In this document: positions 17,370 through 26,477 of the stretch, piece by piece
Position numbering within the stretch: the first letter of the stretch is position 1
Layout: each line of letters starts with the position of its first letter
NCBI GenBank assembly: GCA_903873715.1
Contig: CAIQPS010000014.1
Location: forward strand, 1-57,176
From: an uncultured Actinomycetes bacterium
GTDB taxonomy: Bacteria; Actinomycetota; Thermoleophilia; RBG-16-64-13
Length of the DNA: 57,176 nucleotides
Direction: 5' to 3'
The notes under the pieces: model-generated
Told to the model about the DNA's origin: nothing
Seen by the model: the letters and a program-made list of their open reading frames with translations, nothing else
The model's database searches: none
Translations under genes and position numbers: made by a program

Positions 17370-20141
17370 CTACTTGGCCCTGGCGCTGGAGGCCGTGCTC
17401 CAGGCTCCGTAGTACTTGACTCCGTCTATCTCGATGTACGCGCGGATCTTGAAGTAGTAGTTCGCTCCGGAGGTGAGGCTGCCGACCGTGGCCCACGGCA
17501 TCGTGAAGAAGCCGGCACTCGTGTAGAGGCCCTTCGAACTGGTCGAGTACTGCACTTCGTATCCCGTCACCACGCCTCCGGAAGCAGTCCACGTCAGGTC
17601 GACGGTACCCGAAAGGACGCCTGTCACCGGCTTGGGAGTGGCCGCTTTGGCCGGGATGATCCTGAAGGTGGCCGACTGCGAGCCGGTGAAGTTGCCCACG
17701 CCGGTGATGGTCACGGTAGCCGTGCCGCAGTCGACGTTGTCCACGAACGCGACGGTGTAGCTGGTGCCCTTCTTCAGGGACTTGCCGTTGAAGGTGACCG
17801 TCAACGACGGGGCTAGAGCGAAGCCCTTGTAGACCTGGTCGGCGATCGCCGCGATGGTCGCGCTCGAGATGGAGGCCGGCACGATCTTGAAGGTGACGGC
17901 CTTGGTGCCCGAGTAGCTCCCGATGCCGGTGATGGTGGCGGTGCCGGTGCCCACCTTGGTGTTGTTGCCGTAGGCAACGGTGTAGTCGGTACCGAGGGTC
18001 AGATAACGGCCGCCCATCCAGACCGTCAGCGCGGGCCTGATACTCGAGCCTGTATATGTCTTGTCAGAGATCGGGCTCAACGTCGCGTTGGCCACTGAAC
18101 CGCCGATGGCCGGCACGATGGTGAACGTGGTCGCTTTCGTCCCCTTGAAGTTGCCGATCCCGGTGATCGTGACGTTCGCGGTGCCGACGTCAACGTTGTT
18201 GTCGTAGGCCACGGTGTAGTCGGTGTCTTCCACCAGGGTGACCAGGCCGTAGCTCACTGCGAGCGAGGGCGTGATCGCCGATCCTGTGTAGGTCTGGTCG
18301 GCGATCGTGTCGATCGTGGCCCCCGAGATGTCGAGCGGGTCTACCGTCACGTCCACCGTGGTGGTCGCAGTCTCGTAGTCCGTCGTGTCGGTCGGGGTGA
18401 AGGTGACGCTTGCGTGATAGACGCCAGGTGAGCTCGGGACGATCGTGGGATCCGTGAAGGCGAACGTCCCACCCACGCTGGCGCTGCCTCCGGTCAGGTC
18501 GGAGGCCGAAAGCGCGTCACCCAGCGTGATAGATGAAGCGGCCGGCGCCAGGGTGATGGTCGGCGTGGCCTTCACGATGTTGAAATGGGTGGACGCCGTA
18601 CCCATATAGGAGCCCATACCCGTGATGGTGAACGTGGCCTCTCCGACGCCCGTGTTGTTCTCGTATCCGACGGTGTAGTCGGTGTCCTCGACGAGTGTCG
18701 TGCTCGAGAGGCTGACGGTCGTATGAGGCGTGATCGCAGAGCCCGTGTAGGCCTGATCGGGGATCGCGTCGATAGTGGCGCCGGAGAGGTCGATGGCGGC
18801 CGTGACGGCGCAGGTGTCCGTGTATCCGCCATCAGCGGTGGTGGCGGTGATGGTGGCCGAACCCGGCGCTACCGAGGTGACCAGACCCGTCTGGTCGACG
18901 GTGGCGACAGCCTCGTTCGAAGAGGTCCATGTGACCGCGGGATAGGTCGCGCCGGCCGGCGCGACCGTCGCGCTCAGTTGATCCGTCTGGCCCACCGCGA
19001 TCGTGTCGGTGGCCTTGTCCACGTCCACTCCGCTGACCCATACGGGTTGGGTCTGTGTGAACTGGATCTGGTTCGAGGCCGCGCTCAGTTTGAGATACCA
19101 GCCGGTCAGCCCCACGGTACTCAAGGTGATCTTTTTGAGATCTGCCAGGGTGATGGTGTATTTGGAATCGGGCGAACTGGGATCGCTGAAAGTCTGGATG
19201 GCGAGCTGGCTCTCGAGCAAGCTCAGAGAACCTCCGGCCGTCCACGACACGCTCAGGTTGCTATTGATCGCCCCCGAGATCTGCAGGAAGGCGTTGCTGC
19301 CGCTGACCTGGACGGAGTCGGTCAAGGTGAGGTCTGGGCCGATGCCGGCCAGAGCGGCCGTCGACTGCGTATACAGACCGTTCCCGCCTTTTGTAGCGGT
19401 GTTGCCGAAGATGGATCCGCCCAGCAGGTAGTACGGCATCGACCCCGCCACGCCGCCTCCCGAGCGGACCGCTATCCCACCACCGAAGGCAGCGGTGTTC
19501 GCGTCGATGGAACCGCCCTTCATGGTGAAGGTGCCCGCATAAAAACCGACGCCGCCACCCATGTTGTAGCCGAGCGAAGTGCTGGTGCATCCCGCGTTCC
19601 CAGTGATGCGGCCGTCGTTCATTACGAAGCTCCCCGAGGTGGCCGTCTGTTGCAGCCAGACGCCGCCCGGCGTGGTGGTCGAGGAGTTGTTGCGCAGGAG
19701 CGCCCCGGCGTTCATCACCAGCGCTCCGCTGACGTTGACGATCGGCGCGGCGGCATTGGATACCTGGGCCTTGTTGCCGTCGATCACGATGTTGCTCAGG
19801 GTGAGGCTGCCGCCCACCGAGACCGAGACCAGGGCGCCGGTGGTGTAGGTGGAGTCTCGCATGACCACGGCGCTGCCCTTGCCGGAGAGGTCCCAGGCCT
19901 GGGTGGATGCGACCGTGACGAGACCCGTGACGTGGATGGTACCGTCCGTGGCCAGGAGCGTCTTGGCGGTGGAGAAGGTCTTCACTGCGGTTGCGGCCGA
20001 AGTACCGTCGTTGGCGTCATTGCCGGCCGCGCCGTTCAGATACACGGTGCTCAGCAGGGGCACGCTCGCGTGGGCGACCGCCGCGAAGCAGAACACGGCC
20101 GCGAAGACCGCGGCCACGAGCACCAGGATGAACCTTCTCAT
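17370..20141 (-). CDS. secreted beta-helix/Ig-like repeat protein (longer paralogue)
   Basis: 923 residues with the same architecture as the next gene but expanded: signal peptide ~1-26 (VFCFAAVAHA), beta-helix ~30-370 (MNDGRITGNAG, MKGGSIDANTAAFGGG), Big_2-like domain ~375-455, Y-T-G Ig-like repeat 1, one different Ig-like domain (TITLAPAASSITLGDALSA), Y-T-G repeats 2-4, and an FN3-like C-terminus. Start ATG 20141 has GAAAGGACAGG upstream. The C-terminal regions of the two paralogues align closely, indicating tandem duplication with gain or loss of repeat units. Confidence 0.83.
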   Translation of the reverse strand: MRRFILVLVAAVFAAVFCFAAVAHASVPLLSTVYLNGAAGNDANDGTSAATAVKTFSTAKTLLATDGTIHVTGLVTVASTQAWDLSGKGSAVVMRDSTYTTGALVSVSVGGSLTLSNIVIDGNKAQVSNAAAPIVNVSGALVMNAGALLRNNSSTTTPGGVWLQQTATSGSFVMNDGRITGNAGCTSTSLGYNMGGGVGFYAGTFTMKGGSIDANTAAFGGGIAVRSGGGVAGSMPYYLLGGSIFGNTATKGGNGLYTQSTAALAGIGPDLTLTDSVQVSGSNAFLQISGAINSNLSVSWTAGGSLSLLESQLAIQTFSDPSSPDSKYTITLADLKKITLSTVGLTGWYLKLSAASNQIQFTQTQPVWVSGVDVDKATDTIAVGQTDQLSATVAPAGATYPAVTWTSSNEAVATVDQTGLVTSVAPGSATITATTADGGYTDTCAVTAAIDLSGATIDAIPDQAYTGSAITPHTTVSLSSTTLVEDTDYTVGYENNTGVGEATFTITGMGSYMGTASTHFNIVKATPTITLAPAASSITLGDALSASDLTGGSASVGGTFAFTDPTIVPSSPGVYHASVTFTPTDTTDYETATTTVDVTVDPLDISGATIDTIADQTYTGSAITPSLAVSYGLVTLVEDTDYTVAYDNNVDVGTANVTITGIGNFKGTKATTFTIVPAIGGSVANATLSPISDKTYTGSSIRPALTVWMGGRYLTLGTDYTVAYGNNTKVGTGTATITGIGSYSGTKAVTFKIVPASISSATIAAIADQVYKGFALAPSLTVTFNGKSLKKGTSYTVAFVDNVDCGTATVTITGVGNFTGSQSATFRIIPAKAATPKPVTGVLSGTVDLTWTASGGVVTGYEVQYSTSSKGLYTSAGFFTMPWATVGSLTSGANYYFKIRAYIEIDGVKYYGAWSTASSARAK

Positions 20142-20181
20142 GCCTGTCCTTTCAGTCGTGAAGACTTGTCTATGCCGCCCA

Positions 20182-20940
20182 CTACTCGACCACGATCAAA
20201 GTGACGTCCTTGGTCCAGAAATCCGACGTGTAGATGTTCGAGACGAGCTTGACCGTACCCCGCTGGGTGAAGCTCAGAAGTACTTCGCTCGCGCTGGCCT
20301 GTGCCTTGGTCAAGACGTCGGTGCCGCCTCTGAGCCCGTAGGCCGTTATCTTCGTGAAGTCCGTGACGCCTGCGTCAGTCAAGACGACGAGGAGCTGGGG
20401 ACCGCTCGCGGGCTTGTCCTGGATGGTCTCCGAGACTTGAGGGAACGCGTGCAGGTCGCCGATGCTGTAGGTCTTCGTGCCGAAGGCCCCCTTGACCGTC
20501 ATGCTGTAGTTCGCAACGGTCGTCATGGTGCTGGACGTCGCCGCCGACGTGGTGGTCGTCGAGGCGGCCGTCGTCGTGGTCGTCACCGGGGCCGTGGTGG
20601 TCGTGGTGGTCACAACGGCAGTGGTCGTGGTCGCCTTGGCGCTGGTGGTCGTGGCCTTGACCGTGGTGGTCGTCGCTTCACTCACGGTGGTGGAGTCGGG
20701 GAGCGAGACACTCGTCGTCGTATCGAGAGCGGCGACGGCCGTGGTCGAGGTGACCGTCCCGACGGGAAGGCTTGTGGCCGACGTGGCGCTCGTGCTGCCG
20801 ACCGTGGAACTGCTCGCTGCGGCGGCGGAGGTCGTGGTGGCCGTGTCCCGGCTGCATCCTCCAAGGCCCACGGCCAGAATGACGACGGCGAGCAAGCGCG
20901 CTGCAAGGGCAAGGCGATTCCGTGTGATCACTGCACGCAT
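20182..20940 (-). CDS. Thr-rich lipoprotein with molybdopterin-oxidoreductase-like domain
   Basis: 252 residues. A signal with a clean lipobox (VGLGGC) is followed by a ~110-residue Ser/Thr/Ala-rich stalk with runs of Thr. The C-terminal ~100 residues (YSIGDLHAFPQVSETI, LLVVLTDAGVTDFTKITAYG) resemble the core pattern of sulfite-oxidase-type molybdopterin-binding folds, but no cofactor cysteine is present, so this is probably a structural or ligand-binding derivative. ATG 20940 has a GGGGGG ribosome site. Forty bases upstream of the beta-helix gene pair on the same strand; possibly part of the same surface operon. Confidence 0.72.
   Translation of the reverse strand: MRAVITRNRLALAARLLAVVILAVGLGGCSRDTATTTSAAAASSSTVGSTSATSATSLPVGTVTSTTAVAALDTTTSVSLPDSTTVSEATTTTVKATTTSAKATTTTAVVTTTTTTAPVTTTTTAASTTTTSAATSSTMTTVANYSMTVKGAFGTKTYSIGDLHAFPQVSETIQDKPASGPQLLVVLTDAGVTDFTKITAYGLRGGTDVLTKAQASASEVLLSFTQRGTVKLVSNIYTSDFWTKDVTLIVVE
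20549..20690. repeat. GTG/GTC-rich imperfect trinucleotide repeat
   Basis: Degenerate trinucleotide repetition (mainly GTG, GTC and GCC on the plus strand) that encodes the Thr/Ala stalk of the lipoprotein. Low complexity like this is prone to length variation by slippage. Confidence 0.6.
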
Positions 20941-21153
20941 GATCTGCTGAGTACCCCCCGATCAAGTCGAAAGCATCTGCCGGTGGACCCGGACATCACG
21001 AGCTTGTCGTAATTGTATCTCTACAAGCATCGGGAATCCTATAGGATGAGCAGGTGCCGGCGCAAGTGCGGGCCGCCATCGAAGATGGAGAGAGGTCGAC
21101 TGCACGAGTACTATTGCGCCCAGGCCAGAGGTTGCCGGGACGGAGGAGTCCAC

Positions 21154-22641
21154 GTGGAAACGACTGATGTGGTGATAATCGGAGCCGGGGTACTCGGCTG
21201 CGCAGTGGCACGGGAACTCTCCCGCTACAGGCTCTCCGTGACCGTCCTCGAGCGTGCCCACGATGTCGGGGAGGGTTCCAGCAAGGCGAACAGCGGCGTC
21301 CTGCATGCCGGCTTCCATCCCCGTGGGGGCTCGCTGAAGGGCCGCTCCTGCGTCGAGGGCAACGCCCTGATGAGGACCCTCGTGCGTGAACTCCAGGTCC
21401 CCTTCGTGGAGTCGGGCGGACTCATGGTGGCCTTTCATGACGACGGGGTCGAGAAACTGCGCAAGAAGGCTTCGCAAGGCCGGCAGAACGGCGTCACGGA
21501 CCTCTCGCTCGTCGACGGTGACGCCGCACGCGTACTGGAGCCCCGGCTCTCTTCCAAGGTCATCGCCGCCCTGGTGGCGCCCACGACGGCAGTGGTGACC
21601 CCGTTCCACCTCGTGCTGGCCATGGCCCAGAACGCGGCCGTCAATGGGGTGCGGTTCCGCTTCAGCGCCCAGGTCGAGCGCGTCGAGGGCAACGCCGACA
21701 CCGGCCTCGGGTCCGCGCTCCTGCCCGCGGGCCATCGCTACCTGCTGCATCTGACCGATGGAAGCCGCCTGGCGGCGCGCTTCGTCGCGAACATGGCAGG
21801 GGACGACGCGCAGCGTCTGGATTCGCTGGTGCATCCCGCCGACTACGAGATCCAACCGAGATTGGGCGAGTTCCTGGTCTTCGACAAGCAGGACCCTGCA
21901 GACGCGGTGACCCACGTCATCTACCAGGCGGAGGAGACCGACGAGGGCGGCACCCTCCTGGCCCCCACCGTCGAGGGCAACCTGCTCGCCGGCCCCACAG
22001 CGCGGAACGTGAGCGGTTTCGACGTGACGGCTTCATCCGCGGACGGATTGGAGCACGTGCGCCGGGTGGCGCTCAAGCTCATCCCCGACCTCGACGTCTC
22101 GACGGTCATAGCCAACTTCGCCGGCGTCCGCGCCAACATCACGAACGTGGCCAAGGAGCAGAAGGACTTCGTGGTGCGGGCTTCGGCCGAGGGCTTCGTG
22201 AGTGCCCTGGGTATCAAGAACCCTGGGCTCACGGCCTCCCCCGCGCTGGCGCTCCTTGCGATAGACGAACTCCGGAAACAGGGGCTCCGCTTGGAACTCG
22301 ATCCCGCCTTCGACCCGGTGAGGCCGGCCCACGTGCCGTTCCTCAAACGGCCGGCGGCCGACCAAGAGAGACTGCTGCAGGAAGATCCCACGCACGGCCA
22401 CGTCATCTGCCGCTGCGAGGGTGTCACCGAGGGCGACGTGCGCGCCGTGCTCCGCGAGTCGTTGCCACCCCACACGATCGACGGGGTCAAGAAGCGTCTG
22501 CGTACCGGCATGGGCCGTTGCCAGGGGGCGTTCTGCACCCCCCGCTTGGTGGCGACGATGGCCGCGCTCCTGGACGTGCCGGAGACCGCGATCGTCAGCG
22601 GAGAGCGCGGCGGACACTACGTGACCAGGATGGCGAAGTGA
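21154..22641 (+). CDS. GlpA-like FAD oxidoreductase with C-terminal BFD [2Fe-2S] domain
   Basis: 495 residues. N-terminal DAO fold with FAD motif VVIIGAGVLGCAVARELS and EGSSKANSGVLHAGFH, as in anaerobic glycerol-3-phosphate/2-hydroxyglutarate dehydrogenase-type enzymes. The C-terminus holds a BFD-like cluster domain (ICRCEGVTEGDV, then GMGRCQGAFC), giving four cysteines. Start set at GTG 21154 with CGGAGGAG five bases upstream. Overlaps the next gene by one base (TGATG), and together they match the conserved GlpO-like/NAD-oxidoreductase/DUF1667 set. Substrate not certain. Confidence 0.88.
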   Translation: METTDVVIIGAGVLGCAVARELSRYRLSVTVLERAHDVGEGSSKANSGVLHAGFHPRGGSLKGRSCVEGNALMRTLVRELQVPFVESGGLMVAFHDDGVEKLRKKASQGRQNGVTDLSLVDGDAARVLEPRLSSKVIAALVAPTTAVVTPFHLVLAMAQNAAVNGVRFRFSAQVERVEGNADTGLGSALLPAGHRYLLHLTDGSRLAARFVANMAGDDAQRLDSLVHPADYEIQPRLGEFLVFDKQDPADAVTHVIYQAEETDEGGTLLAPTVEGNLLAGPTARNVSGFDVTASSADGLEHVRRVALKLIPDLDVSTVIANFAGVRANITNVAKEQKDFVVRASAEGFVSALGIKNPGLTASPALALLAIDELRKQGLRLELDPAFDPVRPAHVPFLKRPAADQERLLQEDPTHGHVICRCEGVTEGDVRAVLRESLPPHTIDGVKKRLRTGMGRCQGAFCTPRLVATMAALLDVPETAIVSGERGGHYVTRMAK

Positions 22642-24131
22642 TGGCCGAGGCTGCGCGGCAGACCAGTGGCGGCTTGAGACTTGCCGCGTCCGGTGGGCTC
22701 GGCCCGGCCGGCGAGCCATTCGACCTCATCGTGGTGGGAGGAGGCCCGGCCGGCCTGGCGGCGGCCGTCGCGGCCCTCGAGAGCGGACTCACCCGGGTGT
22801 TGCTGCTGGAACGAGAGGACTTCCTCGGAGGCGTCCTCCCCCAGTGCGTGCACGACGGCTTCGGTCTACATCTTCACGGGGTGTCGTATACCGGGCCGGA
22901 GTATGCCCAGCTCTGGAGAGAGCGGGCCGAGGCCCTCGGCGCAGTCGCCGTCACGGGGACCACGGTGCTGGCCATCGCCGGACCGCGGGAGGACCGCCTG
23001 CTTGTCGTGGAGGCGGTCGGCACCCGTCTCGGGGGGCGGGCGACCCTGCTGTCCCGGAGCGTAGTGGTCGCCACCGGCTGCCGCGAGCGCACGCGTGGGC
23101 AACTGGGCGTGCCGGGCACCCGGCCGGCCGGGGTCCTCACGGCCGGGACCGCGCAGTACATGGTCAACGTGAAGAACCAGCTACCGGGCGACAAGGTGGT
23201 CGTCCTCGGCTCGGGTGACATCGGACTGATAATGGCGCGCCGCTTCAAGCTGGAGGGAGCGGACGTCCGCCTCGTGCTGGGAGAGGAGGCCACCGGGCTC
23301 CTGCGGAACCACATCCGCTGCGTGCGCGACTTCGACATCCCCATCCGCTATGGCTGGGGCGTGGCCTACATCCACGGCTACGGGCGACTCAAGGGCGTCA
23401 CCGTGGCGCCCATGGACAGCAGCGGCGGCTTCGACATGACGCGGCGCGTGTACGTCCGCTGCAACGTGCTGCTGATAGCCACCGGTCTCATCCCCGAACG
23501 TGAGATCCTGGCCGGCTGCTCGGCCGGCCCTTCGGAAGGGCTCTTTGTATGCGGCAACGCCTCGTCGCCGCACGATCTGGTGGACCAGGTGACTCAGGAG
23601 AGCCTGGCTGCCGGACGGCGCGCTGCCGAAATGGTGTGCGCGGCCGCAGGCACACAGCCCCAGTCTCTTTCCGAGCAGACGCTGAGTCTTCTCGAGATGA
23701 CGGTCACCGAGCCCAAGGGCCGCGCCGATGCTGGGATGCCGGCCGGCTTCGAGTGGGCAGCGGACGCCATTGTCTGCACCGCCTGCCCCACCGGGTGCAT
23801 CATGCGCGTCGATGAGCGCGGCCGCGTGTCGGGCAACGCGTGCAAGCTCGGCCGGCAGTTCGCTCGGGCGGAGTCGTCGAACCCCGTGCGCCTCTTCACC
23901 GGGACCGTGCGGGTGGAGGGCGCTGACGCTCGTCTGCTGCCGGTGAAGACCACGGCCGAGGTCCCCCGCGCCAAGCTCATGGATGTCGCCCGCGCCTGCC
24001 GCAGGATACACGTCCAGGCACCGGTGGCCCTCGGCCAGGTGGTGCGGACCGACATAGCCGGCACCGGTGCGGACCTGGTGGCCACTCAGACCATCGGCAG
24101 CGCCCTTGGCCTGAGCGGATCCGGCTTCTAG
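22641..24131 (+). CDS. pyridine nucleotide-disulfide oxidoreductase fused to DUF1667
   Basis: 496 residues. Residues ~27-370: two-dinucleotide flavoprotein with FAD motif LIVVGGGPAGLAAAVAAL, NAD motif VVVLGSGDIGLIMARR and the C-terminal FAD contact GLFVCGNAS. Residues ~380-490: DUF1667, beginning VCTACPTGC with a further cysteine in GNACKLG. In many anaerobes DUF1667 is a separate small gene next to the two flavoproteins; here it is fused. Presumed electron-transfer partner of the upstream FAD/BFD enzyme. ATG 22641 overlaps the preceding stop. Confidence 0.87.
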   Translation: MAEAARQTSGGLRLAASGGLGPAGEPFDLIVVGGGPAGLAAAVAALESGLTRVLLLEREDFLGGVLPQCVHDGFGLHLHGVSYTGPEYAQLWRERAEALGAVAVTGTTVLAIAGPREDRLLVVEAVGTRLGGRATLLSRSVVVATGCRERTRGQLGVPGTRPAGVLTAGTAQYMVNVKNQLPGDKVVVLGSGDIGLIMARRFKLEGADVRLVLGEEATGLLRNHIRCVRDFDIPIRYGWGVAYIHGYGRLKGVTVAPMDSSGGFDMTRRVYVRCNVLLIATGLIPEREILAGCSAGPSEGLFVCGNASSPHDLVDQVTQESLAAGRRAAEMVCAAAGTQPQSLSEQTLSLLEMTVTEPKGRADAGMPAGFEWAADAIVCTACPTGCIMRVDERGRVSGNACKLGRQFARAESSNPVRLFTGTVRVEGADARLLPVKTTAEVPRAKLMDVARACRRIHVQAPVALGQVVRTDIAGTGADLVATQTIGSALGLSGSGF

Positions 24132-24156
24132 GGAGCCTGGAAGACGTGCGGCTCCC
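24131..24156 (+). terminator. hairpin after the flavoprotein pair
   Basis: GGGAGCC (24131-24137) and GGCTCCC (24150-24156) form a 7-bp perfect stem directly at the stop codon, with a 12-nt loop and no T-run. Possible weak terminator or 3' end stabiliser. Confidence 0.35.
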
Positions 24157-24252
24157 GTAGCTGTTCCCCGACTCGGCCCCATGCCTCTTTACCGCCCGCG
24201 TGTCATCCGGTAACGTCGCCGAAGACCAACAACCACCCGCCTGGGGGCTCCA

Positions 24253-25605
24253 ATGACCACCGTCGACCGTGACCTGCTGCGCACCCGCCTCGCCGAGGAG
24301 CGCCGCCGCTTCGAAGACACCCATCCTCGATCGGCCCGACTGGCCCAGCAGGCCCGGGAGAACCTTCTCACCGGCGTGCCTATGGCGTGGATGACCCGTT
24401 GGGCAGGTAGCTTCCCCGTCTTCATGGAGTCGGCAGCGGGAGCGCGTGTCACCGACGTGGACGGCAACGAATACATCGATTTCGCCCTCGGCGACACCGG
24501 GGCCATGACCGGCCACGCCCTCCCCTTCGTGGCCGACGTACTGGCCGAACGGGCCCGCCACGGCATAACCACGATGTTGCCCACCGAGGACGCCATATGG
24601 GTGGCGGGCGAGTTGGCCCGCCGCTTCGGGCTCCCCCTCTGGCAGCTGGCCCTCACGGCCACCGACGCGAACCGCTTCGTCCTGCGCATCGCCCGGTACC
24701 TCACCGGCCGCCCCAAGGTCCTCGTCTTCGACTGGTGCTACCACGGCACGGTCGACGAGACCCTGGCGACCATGGGCCCCAACGGCGAGACCGAACTGCG
24801 CGAGTCCAACATCGGGGCCCAGGTGCACCCGGAGCACACCACCAAAGTGGTGGAGTTCAACGACCTGGCCGCGCTGGAGGCCGCCCTCGCTCCCGGCGAT
24901 GTGGCCTGCGTCCTGGCCGAGCCCGCGCTCACCAACATCGGCATCGTGCTGCCCGACCCGGGCTACCACGAAGCCCTGCGTCAGATCTGCACGCGCACAG
25001 GCACCCTGCTCGTCATCGACGAGACGCATACCATCTGTGCCGGGCCCGGCGGCGCGACGGCTGCCTGGGGGCTCAAGCCCGACCTTCTCACCATCGGCAA
25101 ACCCATCGCCGGCGGGATCCCCGCCGCCGCCTACGGCATGACCGCCGAGATCGGCGCCAAACTGGACGAGTTCTTCACCAGCGAGGGCGTCGACGTCAGT
25201 GGCATCGGCGGGACCCTGGCCGGCAACGCCCTCTCGGTCGCGGCCATCCGTGTGACCCTCACCAACGCCCTTCGCCGGCAGGACTTCGACATCGCCATCC
25301 CGCTCGCAGAGCGCTGGACCGACGGTGTCGCCTCCGTCATCGCCGCCAAGGGAGTGCACTGGACCGTGCAGCGCCTGGGCTGCCGCGGCGAATACTGGTT
25401 CTGCGACCCGCCGCACAATGGGGCGCAGGCCGCTGCCGCCATCGATCCGGACCTCGAGCACTGGTTCCACCTGTTCATGCTCAATAACGGGGTCCTGATG
25501 ACGCCGTTCCACAACATGGCGCTCATGTCTTCCAGCCATACCGCCGCCGATGTGGACCGGCACACCGAGCTCTTCGCGCAGGCCACCGAACTGATCCTGG
25601 GTTGA
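24253..25605 (+). CDS. class III (glutamate-1-semialdehyde-like) aminotransferase
   Basis: 450-residue PLP enzyme related to glutamate-1-semialdehyde aminomutase and omega-aminotransferases: VTDVDGNEYIDF, FDWCYHGTVDETL, LLVIDETHT for the cofactor-binding Asp, and LLTIGKPIAGG with the Schiff-base Lys. It is unlikely to be the haem-pathway HemL: the DETHT segment differs from the usual HemL DEV and the partner is an SDR rather than haem genes. Preceded by a weak site and 120 bp of spacer; its stop overlaps the SDR start by one base. Confidence 0.85.
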   Translation: MTTVDRDLLRTRLAEERRRFEDTHPRSARLAQQARENLLTGVPMAWMTRWAGSFPVFMESAAGARVTDVDGNEYIDFALGDTGAMTGHALPFVADVLAERARHGITTMLPTEDAIWVAGELARRFGLPLWQLALTATDANRFVLRIARYLTGRPKVLVFDWCYHGTVDETLATMGPNGETELRESNIGAQVHPEHTTKVVEFNDLAALEAALAPGDVACVLAEPALTNIGIVLPDPGYHEALRQICTRTGTLLVIDETHTICAGPGGATAAWGLKPDLLTIGKPIAGGIPAAAYGMTAEIGAKLDEFFTSEGVDVSGIGGTLAGNALSVAAIRVTLTNALRRQDFDIAIPLAERWTDGVASVIAAKGVHWTVQRLGCRGEYWFCDPPHNGAQAAAAIDPDLEHWFHLFMLNNGVLMTPFHNMALMSSSHTAADVDRHTELFAQATELILG

Positions 25606-26420
25606 TGGACGCTTCTCGGCCCAGCATCGCACTGGCGCCGCCCTTCTCCCTGGCCGGCCGCACGGCGCTGGTCACCGGCGCGGGCAGCCCTTCGGGGATA
25701 GGCTTCGCCACGGCCAAGCTCCTGGGGCGTATGGGCGCCGCGGTGGCCGTCACCTCCACGACCGGACGCATCCACGAACGCGTCGCCGAGCTGCGCGATG
25801 CCGGCATAGATGCCTTCGGCGCGGTGGCGGACCTGACGGCCGAGGCGGATGTGGCCCGGCTGGCCGCCGCCCTGCATGAGTGGCGGCCCGGTGTGGACAT
25901 CCTGGTGAACAACGCCGGCATGGTCTCCCAGGTGAGCGGCTGGGATGCGGAGAAGCCGCTCGAGGGACTCACGCTCGCCGAGTGGGACGACGCGCTGGCC
26001 CGCAACCTGCGGACGGCGTTCCTCGCGACGCGGGCGTTCCTCCCAGGGATGAAGGAGCGCGGCCACGGCCGCATCGTCCTGGTGTCCTCCACCACGGGCA
26101 CCGTGGGCGCCATGCCCCTCCAATCCACCTACGCCACAGCGAAGGCGGCCATGACCGGACTGGTACGCTCGCTGTCAGTGGAGGTGGCGGCGGCGGGCAT
26201 CACCGTGAATGCGGTGGGGCCGGGATGGATCGCCACTGGGTCCCAGACTTCCTCGGAGGCGGAGGCGGCGCTCGCCTCACCCATCCGGCGGGCCGGCACT
26301 CCCGACGAGGTGGCCGCGGTCATCGCATTCCTGTCGACGACGGAGGCGGCCTTCGTGACCGGTCAATTGCTCGTGGTCGACGGAGGGAACGCGCTCATCG
26401 AGGACAAGGCGCATGTCTGA
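25605..26420 (+). CDS. SDR family NAD(P)-dependent oxidoreductase
   Basis: 271-residue short-chain dehydrogenase of the FabG type: cofactor loop TGAGSPSGIGFATAK (two extra residues relative to TGxxxGIG), NNAGMV, catalytic Ser in VSSTTG and YATAK for Tyr/Lys, and the PGWIAT segment. ATG 25605 shares a base with the aminotransferase stop. Coupling to an aminotransferase suggests the pair converts an amino to a hydroxy compound or the reverse; substrate unknown. Confidence 0.88.
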   Translation: MDASRPSIALAPPFSLAGRTALVTGAGSPSGIGFATAKLLGRMGAAVAVTSTTGRIHERVAELRDAGIDAFGAVADLTAEADVARLAAALHEWRPGVDILVNNAGMVSQVSGWDAEKPLEGLTLAEWDDALARNLRTAFLATRAFLPGMKERGHGRIVLVSSTTGTVGAMPLQSTYATAKAAMTGLVRSLSVEVAAAGITVNAVGPGWIATGSQTSSEAEAALASPIRRAGTPDEVAAVIAFLSTTEAAFVTGQLLVVDGGNALIEDKAHV

Positions 26421-26477
26421 GGGGTAACCGCTGCGGCGACGACGGCGCGGCCGGCGCGGACTGCGCGCGAAGAGGCG

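Noticed and set aside
15620-18800. Recurring ~210-bp DNA similarity, considered as a mobile repeat
   Set aside because: It coincides with Ig-like protein repeats in frame; no terminal repeats or transposase.
20530-20700. Possible CRISPR or tandem repeat array
   Set aside because: The repeats are imperfect trinucleotides coding for a Thr/Ala stalk; there are no spacers.
24253-25605. Glutamate-1-semialdehyde aminomutase (hemL) assignment
   Set aside because: Overall class III similarity is clear, but key HemL segments differ and the neighbours are not haem genes, so only the family is given.
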